Source: an uncultured Eubacteriales bacterium (GTDB lineage Bacteria; Bacillota; Clostridia; Christensenellales; Aristaeellaceae). Taken from it: DNA of 27,873 bases. The stretch spans positions 1 through 27,873 of the forward strand of contig UQNM01000032.1 in the NCBI GenBank assembly GCA_900542395.1, in the 5' to 3' direction. Under the pieces are notes generated by a model, which saw only the letters and a list, made by a program, of their open reading frames with translations, had not been told where the DNA came from and ran no database searches. Numbering within the stretch: position 1 is the first letter of the stretch; each line of letters begins with the position of its first letter. The position numbers and the translations under genes are program-made. Below are positions 22,722 through 27,873 of this stretch, in pieces.

Positions 22722-24359
22722 ATGAAAAAACATTTTGCTTCATTTGTATTTTTTCTGCTGACGGCGACGGCGGCCTGCGCGCTGGCCGCGCCGAAGCTGA
22801 CGAACGTGACGGCGGAGAGCGACAGCCTGCGCGCCGGCGGGGAATGGGCGCTCACCTTTGAGACGACGGAGGGCGGCGCGCTGGCGATGTCGCTGCGCGG
22901 CGCAGACGGCGAAAGCATTGAGCTGGGCGCGACGCAGGTAGACGCGGGAAGCGGGCGGCTGATCTGGGACGGCGTTTTGCCGGACGGAAGTGCGGCGGCG
23001 GACGGCACATACACCGTGGCCGTTCGGCTTCGCAACTACTGGGGCGAGGAGAGCGAGGAGAGCCTGCTGCCGCTGACCATCGGTGCGCCGGAAGCGGGAG
23101 AAGTGCGCGAAACGGCGGATTCCGACGCGCCGGAGGTGCTGGATTTGAGCGGCCTCGACATTCAGGACGCGCTGATTTGGAACGAGGAGATCGAGGAAGC
23201 GCAGGCTTGGGACGAGGGGCAGGCGGCCCTCGAACAGGCGAGCGAAACGGGCAAGCGCCCCGTGCCGCAGGCGGCGAGCTACTGGGACATGAACCCGGAC
23301 GAATACGACCTGACCGACCCCGACCACCAGAAGGCCATCTGGGATTTGATGATGCAGCCGATTACGGTGATGGACGTGGAGCAGACCGAGCACGTCTACC
23401 CGACCTTCACCCCCGGCGCGGACAAGAAACCCTATGAGCAGAACTGCGCGGGCGAGCTGCACGGGCAGAGTCAGGGCGTGCACGTGCTGGAGGAGGACAC
23501 GGACGGCGACGGCTATGTGCTGATCGAGGCCTATGCCAACGACGGCACGAAGACGGACAACGAATACATGGAATCCCGGAACGCGAAAAAGGTGCAGGGC
23601 TACGTCAAAAAGAGCATCCTGTTCGAGGTGAAGCCCTCGGACAAGTACGCGCTGCTGGTGGATAAGCTGCGCCAGAAGCTCTACATCTTCGAGGCGGGCG
23701 CGATCATCGGCGAATTGGACGTATCCACGGGGCTCAACAACGCGAAACAGCCGTACAACGAATCCCCGGCGGGCGAATACATCACGGTGAGCAAGGTCGG
23801 CGACTTCAACGCAGGCGGCGGGACGATCGGCCGGTTCGCCATCCGCATCAACGGCGGCACACTGCTCCACGAGGTGCTGCACGACACGGCGAAGGACGGC
23901 ACGCGCATCTATACGCAGTATGAGGCGCAGCTCGGCATGAAGGCCAGCCACGGGTGCATCCGCATCCAGCGCAGGGCCAACGCGCAGGGGCAGAACATGC
24001 AGTGGCTGTGGAACAACCTCGAAAACAAGACGAAGGTGCTGATCTGGGACGATCAGGGGCGGCAGATGTACGAGCCGGAGCTGCCGGACGGCGGCTTGCA
24101 GCTCTACCGCAATCCGAAGGGCGGAAGCAACTACCACGTGGACGCGAACTGCCCCGGCGTGAAGGAGAAATACCTGCCGCTGACGGGCGATTTCACCTAC
24201 GGCGATTTGGAGAAGGACGAATTCAAGAAGCTGACCCCGTGCAGCGCCTGCGGCGCGCCGGTGAGGCCAGAGACGCTCTACGAGCGCTATGTATTTGAAG
24301 CCAACCAGATCGGCGCGGAGGTGACCGACGAGGTGAAGGCGAAGTTCGGAATCGAATAA
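22722..24359 (+). CDS. Secreted L,D-transpeptidase (YkuD) with accessory domains
   Basis: 545 residues. L,D-transpeptidases make 3-3 cross-links in peptidoglycan or attach proteins to it, outside the membrane. A signal peptide (about 1-23, MKKHFASFVFFLLTATAA) precedes a FlgD-like Ig domain (about 25-130; WDGVLPDGSAAADGTYTVAV). A linker and an SH3-like region (about 215-300) come next, then the YkuD domain (about 305-450) with ASHGCIRI, the catalytic Cys near residue 412 and its His and Arg partners. The C-terminus (about 455-525) has YHVDANCPGVK and PCSACGAPVR, an H/C/C/C set like the Ada-type zinc-binding fold. AAGGA lies five to six bases before ATG 22722. A terminator follows the stop by 15 bases. 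The enzyme class is firm; the role of the end domain is open. Confidence 0.92.
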   Translation: MKKHFASFVFFLLTATAACALAAPKLTNVTAESDSLRAGGEWALTFETTEGGALAMSLRGADGESIELGATQVDAGSGRLIWDGVLPDGSAAADGTYTVAVRLRNYWGEESEESLLPLTIGAPEAGEVRETADSDAPEVLDLSGLDIQDALIWNEEIEEAQAWDEGQAALEQASETGKRPVPQAASYWDMNPDEYDLTDPDHQKAIWDLMMQPITVMDVEQTEHVYPTFTPGADKKPYEQNCAGELHGQSQGVHVLEEDTDGDGYVLIEAYANDGTKTDNEYMESRNAKKVQGYVKKSILFEVKPSDKYALLVDKLRQKLYIFEAGAIIGELDVSTGLNNAKQPYNESPAGEYITVSKVGDFNAGGGTIGRFAIRINGGTLLHEVLHDTAKDGTRIYTQYEAQLGMKASHGCIRIQRRANAQGQNMQWLWNNLENKTKVLIWDDQGRQMYEPELPDGGLQLYRNPKGGSNYHVDANCPGVKEKYLPLTGDFTYGDLEKDEFKKLTPCSACGAPVRPETLYERYVFEANQIGAEVTDEVKAKFGIE

Positions 24360-24374
24360 CGTCAGCCCGAACAG

Positions 24375-24405
24375 GAGCCGAACGAAGCAGCGTTCGGCTC
24401 TTTTT
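24375..24405 (+). terminator. Intrinsic terminator of the L,D-transpeptidase
   Basis: GAGCCGAAC (24375-24383) pairs with GTTCGGCTC (24392-24400), then TTTTT (24401-24405). Confidence 0.92.
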
Positions 24406-24417
24406 GAATTGTTCCGG

Positions 24418-24517
24418 ACTCCTTCAGTCACGGCTGCGCCGTGCCAGACCTTCGGCGTTCCGCCTGCCTGCTTCCCGCGCAGCGGGTGGCAGGCTCCACG
24501 CCCTCGAAGAGGGAGCT
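24418..24517 (+). repeat. Palindromic intergenic repeat, copy 2 (longer form)
   Basis: It shares the left end ACTCCTTCAGTCA and the right end CCCTC-GAAGAGGGAGCT with the copy at 8125-8169. The first hairpin is CACGGC/GCCGTG in place of GTCAGC/GCTGAC. About 50 additional bases with their own pairing potential (CTGCTTCCCGCGCAGCGGG) lie between the two conserved ends. Confidence 0.65.
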
Positions 24518-24775
24518 CTTTGATTTTGTTGTCTTCTGTCTGGGCGATAGATCGTGTGAGCGCGCATTGGCGAGAAAAAAGAAAAATGATGGATAACGAG
24601 TGAAACATCTGACGACTGACAAAAGGTACTGAATTGCTTTAGCACGGTAAAGCGGCGGGCGGGATGAAACAAAATCAGGTCAGACGGTACAGACATGAAA
24701 GAACGGATTATGCAAAATAGACAAAAAGACGGAAGAGTGAGGGGCGAAAGTTTGTGAAAGTATCTTTCAAACCGA

Positions 24776-24837
24776 AAAAGAAACGCACGGACGAGTGGAT
24801 ATTAAGAAGATAAAAGAAACGCCCGGATAAGTGGATA
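24776..24837. repeat. Two imperfect 26-base direct repeats, 36-base period
   Basis: AAAAGAAACGC(A/C)CGGA followed by two variable bases and AGTGGATA occurs at 24776-24801 and again at 24812-24837; 23 of 26 positions agree. Only two copies are present, so it is not an array. Confidence 0.7.
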
Positions 24838-24911
24838 GAAGGGACGCAAAAAACGGGCGAAACGAACGGCTGAAAAAGGCAAGCGGGAGCTGACTTTTTG
24901 AGCGAACGGCG

Positions 24912-24965
24912 AAAAAGAGACAAAATGGAAAAAATCTCAAAAAAATCGAAAAAAAGTTCAAAAAA
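24912..24965. promoter_or_regulatory. Phased A-tracts upstream of the S10 promoter
   Basis: Six runs of four to seven A at 24912-24916, 24922-24925, 24929-24934, 24939-24945, 24949-24955 and 24960-24965. Their centres are 8 to 10.5 bases apart, close to the helical repeat, and the last ends five bases before the -35 box. Such tracts bend DNA and can act as an UP element for the RNA polymerase alpha subunit. Confidence 0.6.
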
Positions 24966-24969
24966 GGGG

Positions 24970-24998
24970 TTGCAATTTCCCGGAAAATAGAATATAAT
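24970..24998 (+). promoter_or_regulatory. Promoter of the S10 ribosomal protein operon
   Basis: TTGCAA (24970-24975), a 17-base spacer and TATAAT (24993-24998). Transcription should start near 25005 and leave about 150 bases of leader before rpsJ. Confidence 0.85.
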
Positions 24999-25004
24999 GT
25001 GGCA

Positions 25005-25151
25005 GATGTCTGCAAAGGGGATGAAGTAACAGATTGCTCACTGGCCGGTGAGGGAACTGTTATGGACCATGTCCGCCAATCGGACGACGGCTCAAGATCC
25101 GTCATGCAGGGCAAAAGCCAAGCAAGTCGTACTTGAGTACGAACAAGGAGG
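25005..25151 (+). promoter_or_regulatory. Structured 5' leader of the S10 operon
   Basis: TAACAG (25027-25032) pairs with CTGTTA (25057-25062) and, inside it, CTCAC (25037-25041) pairs with GTGAG (25048-25052), separated by a symmetric four-by-four internal loop. GACGG/CCGTC further on and TCGTAC/GTACGA with loop TTGA immediately before the AAGGAGG of rpsJ add two more stems. A folded leader suits ribosomal-protein autoregulation, but no known family was recognised. Confidence 0.45.
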
Positions 25152-25158
25152 AAAAGAA

Positions 25159-25467
25159 ATGGCCAGCAAGAAAATTCGCATCAAGCTCTGGGCTTACGAG
25201 CACAGCCTCGTTGACCAGGCTGCCGAGCGCATCGTCGAGACCGCTCGCCGCACCGGCTCCAAGGTGTCCGGCCCGATCCCGCTTCCGACCGAGAAGGAAG
25301 TTGTGACGATCCTGCGCGCGCCGCACAAGTACAAGGATTCCCGCGAACAGTTCGAGCAGCGCACCCACAAGCGCCTGATCGACGTTCAGAACCCCACTCG
25401 CGCCACCTTTGACGCGATGGAGAAGCTCGATCTCCCCGCTGGTGTGGAAATCGAGATCAAACTGTGA
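25159..25467 (+). CDS. rpsJ: 30S ribosomal protein S10
   Basis: 102 residues, the exact usual length. S10 (also NusE) is part of the 30S head and joins NusB in antitermination complexes. The sequence runs KIRIKLWAYEHSLVDQAA, then GPIPLPTEKEVVTILRAPH, THKRLIDVQNPT and ends LPAGVEIEIKL, all conserved. In many bacteria the line reads LKAYDH or LRAFDH; here it is LWAYEH. AAGGAGG at 25145-25151 lies seven bases before ATG 25159. It is the first gene of the S10 operon and follows a consensus-like promoter. An upstream in-frame extension to 25048 was rejected because it covers the leader stems and the ribosome binding site. Confidence 0.98.
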   Translation: MASKKIRIKLWAYEHSLVDQAAERIVETARRTGSKVSGPIPLPTEKEVVTILRAPHKYKDSREQFEQRTHKRLIDVQNPTRATFDAMEKLDLPAGVEIEIKL

Positions 25468-25484
25468 TCAGGAGGTAAGCAGAT

Positions 25485-26126
25485 ATGAAGAAAGGTATCG
25501 TCGGCAAGAAGATCGGCATGACGCAGATCTTTACCGAGGACGGCCGCCTGATCCCGGTTACTGTTATTCAGGCAGGCCCCTGCCCGGTCGTTCAGAAGAA
25601 GACCGTGGAAAACGACGGCTATGAAGCGATTCAGGTCGGTTTCGACGCTTACGCCGAGAACCGCGCCGAGAAGCTGGTGAACAAGCCCCTCAAGGGTCAC
25701 TTCGCCAAGGCGAACGTCGCTCCCTGCCGCAAGCTGCGCGAGCTGCGCCTTGAGGATTGCTCCGCTTACAACGTTGGCGACGAGGTGAAGGTTGACGTCT
25801 TCGCCGCGGGCGACAAGGTTGATATCACCGGCACCTCGAAGGGCCACGGCTTCACCGGCGCGATCGCCCGTTGGAACCAGCACACCGGCCCGATGGCCCA
25901 CGGTTCCAAGTATCATCGCGGCGTTGGTTCCCTGAGCGCGAACTCCACGCCGTCCCGCGTGTTCAAGAACAAGAAGATGTCCGGCCACTACGGCGTTGAT
26001 CGCGTGACGACGCAGAACATGAGCGTTGTGCGCGTTGACGCGGAGCGCAATCTGCTGCTCGTGCGCGGCGCTGTGCCGGGCCCGAAGGGCGGAACCCTTG
26101 TGATCCGCGATTCCGTCAAGGCCTGA
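25485..26126 (+). CDS. rplC: 50S ribosomal protein L3
   Basis: 213 residues. L3 binds near the 3' end of 23S rRNA and helps organise the peptidyl-transferase centre. It opens KKGIVGKKIGMTQIFTEDG and contains the glycine/histidine-rich loop WNQHTGPMAHGSKYHRGVGS with its core GPMAHGSKYHRGVGS, and the conserved VTTQNMSVVRVDAERNLLLV region. The AGGAGG site lies nine bases before the ATG, 17 bases after rpsJ. Tandem stop codons TGA TAA end it. Second gene of the operon. Confidence 0.98.
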   Translation: MKKGIVGKKIGMTQIFTEDGRLIPVTVIQAGPCPVVQKKTVENDGYEAIQVGFDAYAENRAEKLVNKPLKGHFAKANVAPCRKLRELRLEDCSAYNVGDEVKVDVFAAGDKVDITGTSKGHGFTGAIARWNQHTGPMAHGSKYHRGVGSLSANSTPSRVFKNKKMSGHYGVDRVTTQNMSVVRVDAERNLLLVRGAVPGPKGGTLVIRDSVKA

Positions 26127-26144
26127 TAAGGAGGAACCGTCACA

Positions 26145-26768
26145 ATGCCTAAGATTGCAATGCTGAATCAGGAAGGCGCTAAAGTCGGTGAGATCGAGCT
26201 GAGCGAAGCGATCTTCGCCTCCGAGATCAACGAGAGCGTCCTGCACCTGGTCGTTCGCAGCCAGCTGGCCGCCAAGCGCCAGGGCACCCAGTCCGCCAAG
26301 ACCCGCGGCGAGGTTCGCGGAGGCGGCCGTAAGATCTACCGTCAGAAGGGTACCGGCAACGCTCGCCACCATGGCAACCGCGCGCCGCAGTTCACCCACG
26401 GCGGCGTCGTGTTTGCGCCGAAGCCGCGCGACTATGTCGTGAACGTGCCCAAGAAGGTTCGCCGCCTGGCGCTCAAGGGCGCCCTCACCTCCAAGGTGAA
26501 CGATGGCGAGATGATCGTTCTTGACAAGATCGCCCTGACCGCGCCGAAGACCCGCGAGGTCGCCGCGATCCTCAAGAACCTGGGCGTCGAAAAGACCGCG
26601 CTGCTCGTGCTGGCCGGCCCGGACGACACCATCACCCGCGCGTCCGCGAACATCGCGGGCCTGAAGACCGCCTATGTCAACACGATTAACGTGCTGGATA
26701 TCCTCGGCAATGAGAAGTTCATCATCACCGAGGAAGCGGTCAAGCTCGTTGAGGAGGTTTACGCGTAA
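26145..26768 (+). CDS. rplD: 50S ribosomal protein L4
   Basis: 207 residues. L4 lines the peptide exit tunnel and in some proteobacteria represses its own S10 operon. The characteristic stretch TRGEVRGGGRKIYRQKGTGNARHG-type loop is present (core GGGRKIYRQKGTGNARHH, about residues 63-80) as are RRLALKGALTSKV and the C-terminal NVLDILGNEKFIITEEAVKLVEEVY. AAGGAGG at 26128-26134 lies ten bases before ATG 26145. Its TAA stop overlaps the ATG of rplW by one base. Confidence 0.98.
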   Translation: MPKIAMLNQEGAKVGEIELSEAIFASEINESVLHLVVRSQLAAKRQGTQSAKTRGEVRGGGRKIYRQKGTGNARHHGNRAPQFTHGGVVFAPKPRDYVVNVPKKVRRLALKGALTSKVNDGEMIVLDKIALTAPKTREVAAILKNLGVEKTALLVLAGPDDTITRASANIAGLKTAYVNTINVLDILGNEKFIITEEAVKLVEEVYA

Positions 26769-27064
26769 TGAAGAATCCTCATGATATCATCCTCCGCCCC
26801 GTTCTGACTGAAAAGTCTTACGACGGCATGGCGGACAAGCGCTACGTGTTTGAGGTAGCGATCAACGCGAACAAGATCGAGATCAAGCAGGCCGTTGAAG
26901 CTGCCTTCGGCGTGAAGGTCGAGAGCGTCAACACCCTGCGCACCCTCGGCAAGATCAAGCGTCAGGGCCGTTACGCCGGCCGCACCCCCGAAATCAAGAA
27001 GGCTTACGTCACGCTGAAGAAAGACTCCAAGACCATCGAGTTCTTCGACGGCATGGCGCAGTAA
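26768..27064 (+). CDS. rplW: 50S ribosomal protein L23
   Basis: 98 residues. L23 sits at the exit of the tunnel and is a docking site for trigger factor and SRP. It starts MKNPHDIILRPVLTEKSYDGM and carries YVFEVAINANKIEIKQAVE and VNTLRTLGKIKRQGRYAGRTPEIKKAYVTL, of which GRYAGRTPEIKKAYVTL is the clearest. The A of its ATG is the last base of the rplD stop; AGGAGG at 26752-26757 is inside rplD, so it is translationally coupled. Confidence 0.97.
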   Translation: MKNPHDIILRPVLTEKSYDGMADKRYVFEVAINANKIEIKQAVEAAFGVKVESVNTLRTLGKIKRQGRYAGRTPEIKKAYVTLKKDSKTIEFFDGMAQ

Positions 27065-27081
27065 CAGGGAGGTTAACAAAA

Positions 27082-27873
<792 letters not shown>

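Larger units (their letters stand above)
24360..25158. other. Gene-free interval before the S10 operon
   Basis: About 800 bases without a convincing protein or RNA gene. In order it holds the transpeptidase terminator, a palindromic repeat (24418-24517), a purine-rich stretch on the plus strand (about 24600-24970) with two 26-base direct repeats, phased A-tracts, the S10 promoter and a folded leader. Minus-strand reading frames here give low-complexity Phe/Ser/Leu-rich peptides that merely reflect the purine bias. Confidence 0.7.

Noticed and set aside
24776..24837. DnaA boxes or replication origin in the GTGGATA repeats
   Set aside because: The sequence does not match TTATNCACA, only two units occur, and dnaA, dnaN or gidA genes are absent.
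24708..25114. Minus-strand frames rich in Phe, Ser and Leu in the S10 upstream gap
   Set aside because: Low complexity explained by the purine-rich plus strand; no plausible start signals or recognisable domain.

Overview
The window looks like a chromosomal segment of a GC-rich member of the Clostridia (Firmicutes), probably a gut-type anaerobe. The evidence is gene content and signals: a proline-type T-box leader in front of a ProS of the short zinc-containing class, whiA followed directly by an HPr/Crh-like gene, a YugP-type membrane metallopeptidase, pyruvate kinase with the extra C-terminal PEP-mobilising domain typical of Firmicutes, a fused FeoA-FeoB, strong AGGAGG ribosome binding sites and consensus sigma-A promoters. 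Genus-level placement is not possible by eye. No phage, plasmid, CRISPR, tRNA or rRNA was seen.

Layout. (1) 1-393: a HIT-family gene wrecked by an internal deletion, with its own promoter and a terminator on each side. (2) 471-3744: an ATP-grasp gene translationally coupled to a PflX-like radical SAM gene, then a DUF1015 gene broken by one extra base. (3) 3798-5720: monocistronic pyruvate kinase. (4) 5773-7817: YugP-like peptidase, whiA and a Crh-like HPr that lacks the phosphorylatable histidine. (5) 7843-9819: T-box leader and proS, with a palindromic repeat lodged between the riboswitch terminator and the gene. (6) 9862-16667: a compact four-gene run of two tandem paralogous GT-C-like membrane proteins, a DUF3877 protein and a third large membrane protein. 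(7) 16668-19371: repeat-rich spacer and feoAB on the minus strand. (8) 19410-21602: a paralogue of the third membrane protein plus a DUF1836 regulator-like gene. (9) 21671-24405: a zinc-ribbon/TM/peptidoglycan-binding protein and a secreted L,D-transpeptidase, separated by a repeat with inverted arms. (10) 24406-25158: a long purine-rich non-coding gap ending in phased A-tracts, a strong promoter and a folded leader. (11) 25159-end: start of the S10 ribosomal protein operon (rpsJ-rplC-rplD-rplW-rplB, the last cut by the window edge).

How it fits together. Regions 6, 8 and 9 form a cell-envelope neighbourhood: four polytopic membrane proteins with glycosyltransferase-C-like features, a possible wall sensor and a wall cross-linking enzyme. 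This is the part most likely to hold an undescribed system, a surface glycan or glycoprotein assembly pathway, but that role is inference. The rest is housekeeping with several small oddities: two broken genes close together, a start-site hairpin at whiA, a histidine-less HPr, and repeats placed inside or against regulatory regions.
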